From NCBI RefSeq assembly GCF_015690355.1, contig NZ_JADPRT010000007.1, forward strand, positions 156,268 through 220,267: a DNA stretch of 64,000 bases, written 5' to 3'. The DNA comes from Streptacidiphilus fuscans. Lineage in GTDB: Bacteria; Actinomycetota; Actinomycetes; Streptomycetales; Streptomycetaceae. The notes beneath the pieces were generated by a model. That model was given only the letters and a program-made list of their open reading frames with translations. It made no database searches and was not told the DNA's origin. Made by a program: the position numbers and the translations under genes. Positions 23,086 through 31,423 of this stretch are shown one piece after another; within the stretch, counting starts at the first letter, position 1; the number at the start of each line of letters is the position of its first letter.

Positions 23086-24342
23086 ATGTCCGCGCAACCC
23101 GATTCGGCCGTGCCGTCGGCCTCGCTGAACGCTCGCGCCAAGCTCGCCGTCACCGCCGGAAAGGCCGCAGCGGCCGTGTCACGCGCGGCGGGACGCGGAA
23201 GTGGCTCGGTGATCGGCGGAAAGGTCGCGCTCCGGGTGGACCCGGAACTGCTGAGCCGTCTGTCCGAGAACCTCGACGTGGTGCTGGTCTCCGCGACCAA
23301 CGGCAAGACCACCACCACCCGTCTGATCGCCGAGGCGCTGCGCGCCGCCGGGCCGGTCGTCTCCAACGCGCTCGGCGCCAACATGCCGGCCGGCATCACC
23401 TCCGCCCTGGCGGACGGCGAGGACGCGCGGTTCGGCGTCATCGAGGTGGACGAGAAGTACCTGGCCATGGTCGCCCGGGACACGCACCCGAAGGCCATCG
23501 CCCTGCTCAACCTCTCCCGCGACCAGCTCGACCGCTCGTCCGAGACGCGCATGCTGGCCGAGAAGTGGCGCGAGGGCCTGGCCGGGTCCGAGGCCGTGAT
23601 CATCGCCAACGCCGACGACCCGCTGGTCACCTGGGCCGCCTCGTCCTGCCGCCGGGTGATCTGGGTGGCGGCGGGTCAGGCCTACCGCGAGGACGCCTGG
23701 TCCTGCCCGAGCTGTGGCGGCGTCATGCAGCGCCCGGACGAGGAGTGGTTCTGCCCGTCCTGCGGTTTCCGCCGCCCGCAGCCGCACTGGGCGCTCCAGG
23801 GCGAGTTCGTGGTCGACCCGCAGGGCTCGCCGTGGCCGATCCGGCTCCAGCTGCCGGGCCGCGCCAACCTGTCGAACGCCGCCTCCACCGCGGCCGTCGC
23901 CTCGGTCTTCGGCGTGCACCCGCAGGTCGCGCTGCAGCGGATGGAGTCGGTCACGGCCGTCGCGGGCCGCTACGAGTCGGTCATGGTGGCCGGACGCGAG
24001 GTGCGCCTGCTGCTCGCCAAGAACCCGGCGGGCTGGCTGGAGACCTTCACGCTGATCGACCCGGCGCCCGCGCCGGTGGTGCTCTCCGTCAACGCGCTCT
24101 CCGCGGACGGCACCGACACCTCCTGGCTGTGGGACGTCGACTACGAGCGGCTGGTCGGCCACCCGGTCTTCGTGATGGGCCAGCGCAGGCTGGACCTCGC
24201 GGTCCGGCTGGAGGTCGCCGGTGTGCAGTTCCAGGTGGTGGACTCGATCCAGCAGGCCGTGGCGATGGCGCCCGCCGGCCGGATCGAGGCGATCGCCAAC
24301 TACACCGCCTTCCAGCAGCTCCGCCGCGACGTGCAGAACTGA
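23086..24342 (+). CDS. murT: lipid II isoglutaminyl synthase, MurT subunit
   Basis: ATP-dependent Mur-ligase-like subunit of the MurT/GatD complex, which amidates the D-Glu of the lipid II stem peptide to D-isoglutamine at the inner face of the membrane. The protein has 418 residues. The P loop is VSATNGKTTTTRLI (near 68-81). The IEVDEKYL segment follows. Two CPSCG knuckles (near 206 and 224) form the zinc ribbon that distinguishes MurT from other Mur ligases. The C-terminal DUF1727 part (GRYESVMVAGREVRLLLAKNPAGW, shown in part as AKNPAGW) ends at ...FQQLRRDVQN. The ATG at 23086 has AGGAGG upstream. gatD follows after 34 bases, so the two form an operon. Confidence 0.96.
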   Translation: MSAQPDSAVPSASLNARAKLAVTAGKAAAAVSRAAGRGSGSVIGGKVALRVDPELLSRLSENLDVVLVSATNGKTTTTRLIAEALRAAGPVVSNALGANMPAGITSALADGEDARFGVIEVDEKYLAMVARDTHPKAIALLNLSRDQLDRSSETRMLAEKWREGLAGSEAVIIANADDPLVTWAASSCRRVIWVAAGQAYREDAWSCPSCGGVMQRPDEEWFCPSCGFRRPQPHWALQGEFVVDPQGSPWPIRLQLPGRANLSNAASTAAVASVFGVHPQVALQRMESVTAVAGRYESVMVAGREVRLLLAKNPAGWLETFTLIDPAPAPVVLSVNALSADGTDTSWLWDVDYERLVGHPVFVMGQRRLDLAVRLEVAGVQFQVVDSIQQAVAMAPAGRIEAIANYTAFQQLRRDVQN

Positions 24343-24376
24343 CCGCCGGCACCGAGAAAGCAAGGACCTTCCCGCC

Positions 24377-25108
24377 ATGAGTGAAAGCGCCCTTCGGCTG
24401 GTCTGGATCTACCCCGACCTGCTCTCCACCTACGGCGACCGCGGCAACGTGCTCGTCGTCGAGCGCCGGGCCCGGCAGCGCGGCCTGCAGGTGGAGCGGA
24501 TCGACGTCCGCTCCGACCAGCAGGTGCCGACCAGCGGTGACATCTACCTGATCGGCGGCGGCGAGGACCGCCCGCAGCGGCTCGCCGGTGAGCGGATCCG
24601 GCAGGACCCGGGTCTGCACCGCGCGGTCGAGAACGGCGCCATCGTCTTCGGCGTCTGCGCCGGCTTCCAGATCCTGGGCCACGAGTTCGTCGACGACCGG
24701 GGCCAGCGGACGGCGGGCCTGGGCCTGCTGGACGTGTGGAGCACCCGGGGCGAGAGCCACCGCAACGTCGGCGACATCCTCGCCGAGCCCGACCCGCGCC
24801 TCGGCCTGCCGACGATGACAGGCTTCGAGAACCACCAGGGCATCACCCATCTGGGCCAGGGCGTCTCCCCACTGGCTCGGGTCACCGTCGGCGGCGGCAA
24901 CGGGACCGGCGACGGCACCGAGGGCGCCTGGCGGGACACCGTCTTCGGCACCTACCTGCACGGCCCGGTCATGGCCCGCAACCCGGCCGTGGCGGACCTG
25001 CTGATCAAGCTCGCGCTCGACGTGAGCGCCCTGCCCCCGGCGGACAACACCTGGTACGACGCGCTGCGCTCCGAGCGCATCAGCGCCGCCCAGCAGCAGA
25101 CGGCCTGA
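24377..25108 (+). CDS. gatD: lipid II isoglutaminyl synthase, GatD glutaminase subunit
   Basis: Class I glutamine amidotransferase-like subunit that supplies ammonia to MurT; 243 residues. The nucleophile is Cys in FGVCAGFQILG (near 95), and the partner His lies in TYLHGPVMARNP. The N-terminal VWIYPDLLSTYGDRGNVL is characteristic of GatD. There is no Glu of the usual triad, as in other GatD proteins. The start ATG at 24377 is preceded by AAGGA. A terminator hairpin follows immediately, so the transcript is bicistronic murT-gatD. Confidence 0.96.
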   Translation: MSESALRLVWIYPDLLSTYGDRGNVLVVERRARQRGLQVERIDVRSDQQVPTSGDIYLIGGGEDRPQRLAGERIRQDPGLHRAVENGAIVFGVCAGFQILGHEFVDDRGQRTAGLGLLDVWSTRGESHRNVGDILAEPDPRLGLPTMTGFENHQGITHLGQGVSPLARVTVGGGNGTGDGTEGAWRDTVFGTYLHGPVMARNPAVADLLIKLALDVSALPPADNTWYDALRSERISAAQQQTA

Positions 25109-25110
25109 TC

Positions 25111-25137
25111 GCGCGCGGCCCTCTCCGGGCCGCGCGC
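25111..25137 (+). terminator. terminator after murT-gatD
   Basis: GCGCGCGGCCC (25111-25121) is perfectly complementary to GGGCCGCGCGC (25127-25137) with a 5-base loop. It begins 2 bases after the gatD stop codon. Confidence 0.8.
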
Positions 25138-25316
25138 TCAGCTCGTCCAGTCCTCCAACTGAATCACCGTTCCACTCCGCTCCCCCCACGCAGGGCGCCG
25201 ACGGCGCCGCCCTGGCGACCGAGCCGGCCTGACCGGGAGTCGCTGCTCGGTATCATCGCGATAGGGTGAATTTGTCCGATTCCGGTCGCCGCGCTCTGCT
25301 CGGGAGTAGCTGAACA

Positions 25317-26342
25317 ATGCGTATTGGTGTGCTGACCAGTGGCGGGGACTGCCCCGGTCTGAACGCCGTGATCCGGTCGGTGGTCCACCGCGGAGTGGTG
25401 GACCACGGGGACGAGATCATCGGCTTTGTCGACGGCTGGCGGGGCCTCCTCGAGGAGGACTACCAGGAGCTGACGCTGGAGTCCGTCTCCGGCATCCTGG
25501 CCCAGGGTGGGACCATCCTGGGCTCGACCCGCGTCCAACCGTCCAAGCTCCGCGGCGGCGTCGACGCCGCCCTGGAGATGTGCCAGCGGCTCGGCCTCGA
25601 CGGCATCATCCCGATCGGCGGTGAGGGCACGCTGAAGGCGGCGCGCCTGCTCTCCGACGCGGGCCTGCCGATCGTGGGCGTGCCGAAGACCATCGACAAC
25701 GACATCGCCTGCACCGACGTCACCTTCGGCTTCGACACCGCCGTCTCGGTGGCCACCGAGGCTCTCGACCGCCTCAAGACCACGGCCGAGTCGCACCAGC
25801 GGGTCATGGTCGTGGAGTTGATGGGGCGTCACACCGGCTGGATCGCCCTCAACGCGGGCATGGCGGCCGGCGCCCACGCCATCGTGGTGCCCGAGCGGCC
25901 CTTCGATATCGGCAAGCTCACCGAGGTCGTCCGCGAACGCTTCGAGCGCGGCAAGAAGTTCGCGATCGTGGTGGTCGCGGAGGGTGCCAAGCCCGAGCCC
26001 GGCAGCATGCCGTGGCAGGAGGGCACCATCGACATCTACGGGCACGAGCGCTTCACCGGCGTCGCCACCCAGCTGTCCGGCGAGCTCGAGCACCGGCTGG
26101 GCAAGGAGGCCCGCCCGGTCATCCTCGGCCACATCCAGCGCGGCGGTACGCCGACCGCCTACGACCGGATCCTCGCCACCCGCTTCGGCTGGCACGCGGT
26201 CGAGGCAGTGCACAAGGGCGCGTTCGGTCACCTGACCGCGCTGCAGGGGACCAACATCAACCTGGTCCCGCTCGCCGACGCGGTCGCGGATCTGAAGACC
26301 GTGCCGGCCGAGCGCTACGCCGAGGCCGAGACCGTCATCTGA
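25317..26342 (+). CDS. pfkA: 6-phosphofructokinase
   Basis: Phosphorylates fructose 6-phosphate to the 1,6-bisphosphate in glycolysis; 341 residues, a usual actinobacterial length. The start MRIGVLTSGGDCPGLNAVIR is the nucleotide-binding entry. GGEGTLKAA (near 100) has Gly after the acidic residue, the ATP type rather than the Gly-Asp-Asp of pyrophosphate enzymes. PKTIDNDI holds the catalytic Asp and has the Lys seen in actinomycete group III enzymes. MGRHTGWIAL binds fructose phosphate, and GHIQRGGTPTAYDR completes the site. ATG 25317 follows GGGAG. Streptomycetes usually carry several paralogues, and which one this is cannot be told from sequence alone. Confidence 0.96.
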   Translation: MRIGVLTSGGDCPGLNAVIRSVVHRGVVDHGDEIIGFVDGWRGLLEEDYQELTLESVSGILAQGGTILGSTRVQPSKLRGGVDAALEMCQRLGLDGIIPIGGEGTLKAARLLSDAGLPIVGVPKTIDNDIACTDVTFGFDTAVSVATEALDRLKTTAESHQRVMVVELMGRHTGWIALNAGMAAGAHAIVVPERPFDIGKLTEVVRERFERGKKFAIVVVAEGAKPEPGSMPWQEGTIDIYGHERFTGVATQLSGELEHRLGKEARPVILGHIQRGGTPTAYDRILATRFGWHAVEAVHKGAFGHLTALQGTNINLVPLADAVADLKTVPAERYAEAETVI

Positions 26343-26357
26343 CGCTGCGCCGGCTGC

Positions 26358-26403
26358 CCGACGATCCGCCACCGAGTGCGTCCGCTCGGTGGCGGATCGT
26401 CGG
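26358..26403 (+). terminator. terminator after pfkA
   Basis: CCGACGATCCGCCACCGAG (26358-26376) pairs perfectly with 26385-26403 over 19 bases around an 8-base loop. It begins 15 bases after the pfkA stop. Confidence 0.85.
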
Positions 26404-26447
26404 CGGACCGCCGAGCAGTGCCTGAAATGTCCGGTTAGCGTGGCCGC

Positions 26448-27446
26448 ATGGAGATCCTTGCCTACGGCGTGCAGGCCGACGAGAAACCCCTGCTGGAAGC
26501 CGCGTTCGCAGGTCGGCACGAGGTCCGCTGCCTGGAGGTCTTCCTCAACGCGGACACCGCGCCACTTGCGGCCGAGCACGAGATCGTCAGCACCAGCGTC
26601 AACGCCCAGCTCGACGCCACCACCCTGCGGATCCTCGCCAAGGGCGGCACCAGGATGATCGCCCAGCGGTCGACCGGCTTCAACAACATCGACCTGGACG
26701 TGGCCGGCGAACTCGGCTTCACCATCAGCCGGGTCTCCTTCTACTCCCCCTACGCGGTCGCCGAGTTCGCCTGGACGCTGGCGCTGGCCGTCAACCGCAG
26801 GATCGTCCGGGCGGCCGGACGGACCCGCGAGTTCGACTTCCGGCTGGACGGCCTTATGGGCCTGGACGTCCACGGCATGACCGTCGGCGTGATCGGCACC
26901 GGCAAGATCGGCGAGTGCTTCGCCCGGATCGCCCACGGCTTCGGCACCCGGCTGCTCGGGTGGGACATCGCCGAGAACCCGGTCTGCCGCGACCAGCTCG
27001 GCATGGAGTACGCCTCGCTGGATCGGCTGCTGGCCGAGTCGGACGTCGTCTCGCTTCACGTCCCGCTGCTGGCCGACACCCACCACCTGATCGACGAGAC
27101 CGCGCTCGGCCGGATGAAGCCGTCCGCGATCCTGATCAACAGCAGCCGCGGCGGGCTGGTCGACTCGCGCGCCCTGGTCGAGGCGCTCCGCGCCGGGCGG
27201 CTGCGCGGCGTCGGGCTGGACGTCTACGAGGAGGAGACCGGCCTCTTCTTCTTCGACAAGTCGCTGGAGGGTGTGACCGACGACACCCTTGCCCGGCTGA
27301 TGACGTTCCCTCAGGTGTTGGTGACGTCCCATCAGGCCTACTTCACCTCGACGGCGGTCGGCCAGATCATCGCGACCACCGTCGCCAACGTCGACGACTA
27401 CCTGGCCGGGCGGCGTTCGGAGAACACGCTGGTGCCCAAAAGCTGA
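26448..27446 (+). CDS. D-2-hydroxyacid dehydrogenase, D-lactate dehydrogenase-like
   Basis: NAD-dependent D-2-hydroxyacid dehydrogenase of 332 residues, most like fermentative D-lactate dehydrogenase (LdhA). The Rossmann motif is VGVIGTGKIGECFARI. RSTGFNNIDLD near the start, SRGGLVDSRAL (catalytic Arg just before in INSSRGGLVD), and VTSHQAYFTSTA with the catalytic His complete the site; the Glu lies in GLDVYEEETG. The FFFDKS and SFYSPYAVAEFAWTLALA segments match the LdhA subgroup. It follows pfkA after a strong terminator and has no visible ribosome site, so it likely has its own promoter. In an aerobic actinomycete it may serve redox balance under low oxygen. Confidence 0.92.
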   Translation: MEILAYGVQADEKPLLEAAFAGRHEVRCLEVFLNADTAPLAAEHEIVSTSVNAQLDATTLRILAKGGTRMIAQRSTGFNNIDLDVAGELGFTISRVSFYSPYAVAEFAWTLALAVNRRIVRAAGRTREFDFRLDGLMGLDVHGMTVGVIGTGKIGECFARIAHGFGTRLLGWDIAENPVCRDQLGMEYASLDRLLAESDVVSLHVPLLADTHHLIDETALGRMKPSAILINSSRGGLVDSRALVEALRAGRLRGVGLDVYEEETGLFFFDKSLEGVTDDTLARLMTFPQVLVTSHQAYFTSTAVGQIIATTVANVDDYLAGRRSENTLVPKS

Positions 27447-27529
27447 CCCGGGTGCAGAAGGACAAAACGGTCGGTTCTACTCTGGTGCGGTAGCTGTGCG
27501 TACCAGGACAAGGGAAGCGGGAACCGCCG

Positions 27530-28495
27530 ATGGGCAGCATGCCGGGCATGCCGGGGATGGACCAGGAGCTTCCCCCCTTCACCTTCGGCCGGGCGCTCGC
27601 CTTCCACCCCTCCGCCGACTGGTACTTCCTGGTGGGCGCCCTGCTGTTGGCGGGCCTCTACCTCTTCGGCGTGGTCCGGCTCTGGCGGCGTGGCGACAAG
27701 TGGCCCGTGGGCCGCGTCGTCGCGTGGATGCTCGGCGTCGTCACCATGCTGCTCGTCACCTGCACCGGGCTGGCCCAGTACGGGATGGTGCTGCTCAGCG
27801 CACACATGATGCAGCACATGGTGCTGTCGATGCTGACGCCGATCCTGCTGCTGCTCGGCGGCCCGGTCACGCTGGCGCTGCGCACGCTGCGCCCGGCCGC
27901 CAAGGGCAGGCGCGGCCCGCGCGAGCTGCTCGTCGCCCTGCTGCACTCGCGGTACCTCAAGGTGGTCTCCCACCCCGCGTTCACCATTCCGCTCTTCATC
28001 GCCAGCCTATACGGGCTGTACTTCACGCCGATCTTCGACTACCTGATGAAGAGCACCTGGGGCCACCAGCTGATGATGGTCCACTTCCTCGCGGTCGGCC
28101 TGCTCTTCTTCTGGCCGATCATGGGCGTGGACCCCGGACCGCACCGCCCGGGCTACGTGATGCGGATCCTGGAGCTGTTCATGGGCATGCCGTTCCACGC
28201 CTTCTTCGGCGTGGCGGTGATGATGGCCTCCAACCTCCTGGTCACCACCTTCGCCCACCCGGCGGCATCGCTCGGCGTCAACCCGCTGAGCGACCAGCAC
28301 CTGGCAGGCGGCCTGGCCTGGGCGTTCAGCGAGATCCCGTCGACGGTGGTGCTGATCGCGCTGACCTTCCAGTGGGCCAAGTCCGAGGAGCGCCAGTCGC
28401 GCCGCAAGGACCGGGCCGCCGACCGCAACGGCGACCAGGAGCTGGAGGCGTACAACGCGTACCTGGCCCGTCTGGGCCAGCGCCCGGCGGGCTGA
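27530..28495 (+). CDS. CtaG/caa3-type cytochrome c oxidase assembly protein
   Basis: A 321-residue integral membrane protein of the CtaG (caa3-type) family, proposed to help assemble cytochrome c oxidase and insert its copper. It has about seven hydrophobic segments: WYFLVGALLLAGLYLFGVV, VVAWMLGVVTMLLVTCTGLA, VLSMLTPILLLLGGPVTLAL, FTIPLFIASLYGLY, LMMVHFLAVGLLFFWPIMG, an FGVAVMMASNLLV helix and AFSEIPSTVVLIALT. Conserved residues typical of the family are seen in SAHMMQHMVLSM, MVHFLAVG and GMPFHAFFG (His and Met residues able to bind copper). A Met-rich N-terminus (GSMPGMPGMD) adds possible Cu ligands. A charged C-terminal tail is cytoplasmic. Confidence 0.93.
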   Translation: MGSMPGMPGMDQELPPFTFGRALAFHPSADWYFLVGALLLAGLYLFGVVRLWRRGDKWPVGRVVAWMLGVVTMLLVTCTGLAQYGMVLLSAHMMQHMVLSMLTPILLLLGGPVTLALRTLRPAAKGRRGPRELLVALLHSRYLKVVSHPAFTIPLFIASLYGLYFTPIFDYLMKSTWGHQLMMVHFLAVGLLFFWPIMGVDPGPHRPGYVMRILELFMGMPFHAFFGVAVMMASNLLVTTFAHPAASLGVNPLSDQHLAGGLAWAFSEIPSTVVLIALTFQWAKSEERQSRRKDRAADRNGDQELEAYNAYLARLGQRPAG

Positions 28496-28522
28496 GCCGC
28501 CGAGCGCCGGATCAGCCGCAGG

Positions 28523-28750
28523 TCAGGTGCCGGACATCATGCTGTCGTAGGGCACCTGGCGCAGGTAGAGCGCGCCGCAGGTGTGGCAGATCGGTTCCTT
28601 GGTGTGCGCCCAGCCGGCGTCGGTCATGATCGCCGCGTCCTCGCGGAGCTCACGGCCGCAGAGCGCCGTCAGCGCACCGTCCTTCATCATGTGCCAGGCC
28701 TTGATCGTTCCGCTGCCCGCGTACTCGGCCCGCATTCCGTAGACGTTCAT
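28523..28750 (-). CDS. small hypothetical protein with His/Cys zinc-like site
   Basis: A 75-residue protein, ATG at 28750 behind AGGAGG. It has HMMKDGALTALCGRE and, later, CHTCGALYL, so one His and three Cys residues could form a treble-clef or ribbon zinc site. The spacing is similar to small regulatory or ribosome-associated proteins, but I do not recognise the family by name. It is conserved in style with streptomycete proteins of unknown role. It converges on the CtaG gene with a 27-base gap. Confidence 0.75.
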   Translation of the reverse strand: MNVYGMRAEYAGSGTIKAWHMMKDGALTALCGRELREDAAIMTDAGWAHTKEPICHTCGALYLRQVPYDSMMSGT

Positions 28751-28815
28751 GGGCGAACCTCCTGCTACTCCTGGTGACGTCGGCCCATCACGTCAAGGAT
28801 GCTGCGGCGTCGCAC

Positions 28816-29451
28816 TCAGCGCCACTCCCGCCACGCATGGCCACCGGCGCCGGACGCGGCCCTGGGACGGCGCACCCGGACCTGGCCGAGGAGGGCCCGG
28901 CCGGTGATCCGTATCGTCGGTCCGTCCGTCGGCGTCTCGTCCACCGCGCCGAGCGGCAGCACCCGTTTGGCGAAGAACGCGCCGCCCTCGTCGTAGACCC
29001 GGACGTGCGGCGGCAGGATGATCTCGATCAGCCCGCAGAGGGCGTCGGCCTCGATCACCACCTCGCGCCGGGTGAAGACCGCCTGGCGCAGGTCGATCAC
29101 CAGCTTGCCCCAGCGGGCACGGGCCACGCTCGTGGGCGGCACCGGCCACTGGCCACCGCGCCGGACCTTGCTGAACAGCGCCGTCACCGGCCGGGCGCTC
29201 GGCGGCTCGACGGGCTGCAGCTCGGACGCGGAGACGGGCAGGTCGAGCGTGAGCGGGTGCAACTCGGCCAGCGTCCGCGCCGCGTAGGCGGCCTCCAGCC
29301 GCGACGCGTGCTCCTCCGGATCGAGGTGGCCGGTGGCCAGCGCGTCGGCGAGCACAGCGGCGACCCGGTCCCGGTCGACGTCCCCCGCGCGCAGGGCGGG
29401 CCCCTCGGCGACGGGGGCAGGGCGCAGCACAGGCTCATTCACGGCGGACAC
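28816..29451 (-). CDS. DUF1707 domain protein
   Basis: A 211-residue protein with an N-terminal DUF1707 domain at about residues 20-72 (ALRAGDVDRDRVAAVLADAL, GHLDPEEHASRLEAAYAART, LAELHPLTLDLP). A C-terminal LiaF/YvqF-like cell-wall-active domain follows, with RWGKLVIDLRQAVFTRREVVIEADAL and PHVRVYDEGGAFFAKRVLP segments. The same domain pair occurs in many actinobacterial proteins of unknown function. There is no transmembrane segment. It starts with GTG at 29451. Confidence 0.85.
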   Translation of the reverse strand: MSAVNEPVLRPAPVAEGPALRAGDVDRDRVAAVLADALATGHLDPEEHASRLEAAYAARTLAELHPLTLDLPVSASELQPVEPPSARPVTALFSKVRRGGQWPVPPTSVARARWGKLVIDLRQAVFTRREVVIEADALCGLIEIILPPHVRVYDEGGAFFAKRVLPLGAVDETPTDGPTIRITGRALLGQVRVRRPRAASGAGGHAWREWR

Positions 29452-29647
29452 TCCCGACGACGGACCAACGACGACAGCAACACGATATGTCGCGACTGTG
29501 ACGCGGTCAACGCGATTGCCCGAAGGAGTGACGAGTGCTCCGCTTCACGGGCCCTGCGCCAACGGGTTTGTGCCAAGGGGGCTGCTTCAGGGGACGCTGC
29601 CGCCGGCCCTTCAGTTCTGCGCCGTGCCGGTGAGGGCACACACGACG

Positions 29648-31000
29648 TCAGGCCTCGCCCGCCTCCCCCTCCTGGCGATTGGGCACATAGCCGAGGTCGA
29701 TCGGCTCCGCGGGCGGACCGTCGCGGCGGAGCGCCTCCAGCAGGGCGACCAGTTGCGGCGGCCACAGCACCTCGCGCACCTCGGCGAGTTCGGCCGGGCT
29801 GAACCAGCGGCAGCGCAGGATGCCGTCGGCGGCGAAGGAGGCGGTCAGGTCGCCGACCGGGTCCCGGCGCGGGGCGTGGGCCAGGAAGATCACCTCGTGC
29901 TGGCGGACCAGGCCTTCGCGGCTGCGGTGGTAGTCGTGCTCCCAGGTCCAGAGCGCCGGGCCGGTGGTCACGTCGGTCCAGCCGGTCTCCTCCACCGTCT
30001 CGCGCAGGGCCCCGGCGAGCGGCTCCTCGCCCGGCTCCAGGCCGCCGCCGGGCAGCACCCAGTGCGGGCCGACCTCGGCGTCGTGGTGGAGTTGCAGGAA
30101 GACGTGGTCGTCCTGATCCAGGACGAGCAGGCGGGCGGCGGCTCGGCGGGGGCGTTCGCCCGGTGCGGGACGCTCGGCGACGAGGAAGCCGCCGCCGTAG
30201 GTCAGGCGGTCCGCGCCGTACCGGTCGGCGAGTTCGTCCTCGTGGATCTCGTGGACCAGCCAGCCGTGGCGCCGCAGCCACTGGGCGGCCTCCTCGCCGA
30301 GGCCGCCGCGCCAGAGCGAGGTCGCCGCGGCCATCGCGGGCTCACGGAGCGACAGCTCCAAGGTCCGCTGCAGATGGCGGCCCCGGTTCAGCGACAGGCG
30401 ACTGCCGGGCGCGGAGAGCTTGCCCACCTGCTTCAGCAGCGCGGCGGCGTCGGCGGCCTCCAGATAGATCAGCAGGCCCTCGATCAGCCAGGCCGTGCGC
30501 GCCCCCGGGTCGAACCCGGCTGCGACCAGCGCGGCGGCCCAGTCCTCGCGCAGGTCGACGGTGAGGACGGTGCGTGACACCCGGGGCTCGGCCTGTTCGG
30601 CCGCGAGCACCCGCTCCTTGAAGGCCAGGGTGTCGGGCAGGTCGAGCTCGAAGAGCCGGACGCCGTCGGGCCAGTCCAACCGGAAGGCACGCGCGTCGAG
30701 CCCTGCCGCGAGCAGCACCACCTGGGTGCAGCCGCCCGTTCCGACCGCGTCCAGGAGGTAGTCGTCGAAGAACGCGGTGCGCAGCACAAGGTGCGCGCTC
30801 ATCGCCCGCCGGGCCTCGCTCGGCTCGCCGCGCGGCACCTGCACGGACGCGGACGCAGCGGAGGCAGCGGCCGCGCGGACGAACGCGGCGGCGTACGGGT
30901 CGTCGAAGAGCCGGTCCGGACGCTTGCTCTCGTTGGCCCGCGCCATCGCGACGCCGAGCGCGGTCCGGCCTACACCCTGGGGCAGCTGATCATCGGTCAC
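29648..31000 (-). CDS. SAM-dependent methyltransferase-NUDIX fusion
   Basis: A 450-residue fusion. Residues about 1-275 form a class I methyltransferase of the TIGR00027 / leucine carboxyl methyltransferase-like group: KRPDRLFDDPYAAAFV (substrate-side entry), VVLLAAGLDARAFRLDW (98-110, SAM-binding loop), RLFELDLPDTLAFKERVL (acidic loop) and WLIEGLLIYL (171-180). A linker (about 276-288) leads to a NUDIX domain at about 289-430. Its box has Gly320, Glu at the expected spacing, then RETVEETG (333-340), so the metal and catalytic Glu residues are intact. Each half has a separate family, and the combination suggests a linked methylation and pyrophosphohydrolysis. The substrate is unknown. It starts with GTG at 31000. 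The antitoxin gene ends 9 bases before, on the same strand, so they are probably cotranscribed. Confidence 0.85.
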   Translation of the reverse strand: MTDDQLPQGVGRTALGVAMARANESKRPDRLFDDPYAAAFVRAAAASAASASVQVPRGEPSEARRAMSAHLVLRTAFFDDYLLDAVGTGGCTQVVLLAAGLDARAFRLDWPDGVRLFELDLPDTLAFKERVLAAEQAEPRVSRTVLTVDLREDWAAALVAAGFDPGARTAWLIEGLLIYLEAADAAALLKQVGKLSAPGSRLSLNRGRHLQRTLELSLREPAMAAATSLWRGGLGEEAAQWLRRHGWLVHEIHEDELADRYGADRLTYGGGFLVAERPAPGERPRRAAARLLVLDQDDHVFLQLHHDAEVGPHWVLPGGGLEPGEEPLAGALRETVEETGWTDVTTGPALWTWEHDYHRSREGLVRQHEVIFLAHAPRRDPVGDLTASFAADGILRCRWFSPAELAEVREVLWPPQLVALLEALRRDGPPAEPIDLGYVPNRQEGEAGEA

Positions 31001-31009
31001 GCGTTCAAT

Positions 31010-31327
31010 CTAGTGCGCACCACCGTCAGCCCGGCCCTGGTTCTCCTGGGCGGTGATCCCGAAGCGGCGCCGCGGGCGGGCGCCCTCCGTGAGCGGGCCG
31101 ACCTCGTGGATCTCGCTGACGGCGCCCGACCACTCCGGCTCCTCGGGGGGCCGCGGGGCCTCCCGGCCGTCGAGCTCCTCCAGTCGCCGCAGGTCAGCGG
31201 CGGAGACCAGGGCGACCAGGGGTTTGCCGTGGCGGGTCATGACCACCCGCTCGCCGCCGTAGCCGACGCGGTTCACCAGCTCCGCGAAGGCGGCCCTGGC
31301 TTGTGTCACGGGGATCTCAGCAGGCAT
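31010..31327 (-). CDS. Phd/YefM family antitoxin
   Basis: A 105-residue antitoxin-like protein with the Phd/YefM N-terminal DNA-binding domain: MPAEIPVTQARAAFAELVNRV, then GGERVVMTRHGKPLVALVSAADLRRLEEL. The C-terminal half is charged and Pro-rich (PPEEPEWSGAV), as expected for the toxin-neutralising tail, and ends in RRRFGITAQENQ. No RelE/YoeB- or Doc-like toxin gene is found on either side. The gene ends 9 bases before the methyltransferase-NUDIX gene. A palindrome with a TGTACA core lies 14 bases upstream of the start. Confidence 0.88.
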   Translation of the reverse strand: MPAEIPVTQARAAFAELVNRVGYGGERVVMTRHGKPLVALVSAADLRRLEELDGREAPRPPEEPEWSGAVSEIHEVGPLTEGARPRRRFGITAQENQGRADGGAH

Positions 31328-31340
31328 GCTCGAAGTCTAG

Positions 31341-31356
31341 CGTTCTGTACAGAACG
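31341..31356. promoter_or_regulatory. TGTACA-core palindrome, candidate YefM-type operator
   Basis: CGTTCTGTACAGAACG is a perfect 16-base palindrome in the divergent spacer between the antitoxin gene and the ClpP-like gene. TGTACA is the core hexamer of the operator bound by E. coli YefM. A partial second copy (GAACGTACA) overlaps its right end, recalling the long-plus-short repeat layout described for yefM. Confidence 0.7.
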
Positions 31357-31423
31357 TACATCCTCAGCGGACCTCATCCGGCACGCGATCCAGGACGAGA
31401 TCCGGGACGAGCAGGAGGACGGA

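Noticed and set aside
31010-31327. Complete toxin-antitoxin module
   Set aside because: Neither flanking gene is a toxin: one is a methyltransferase-NUDIX protein and the other ClpP-like.
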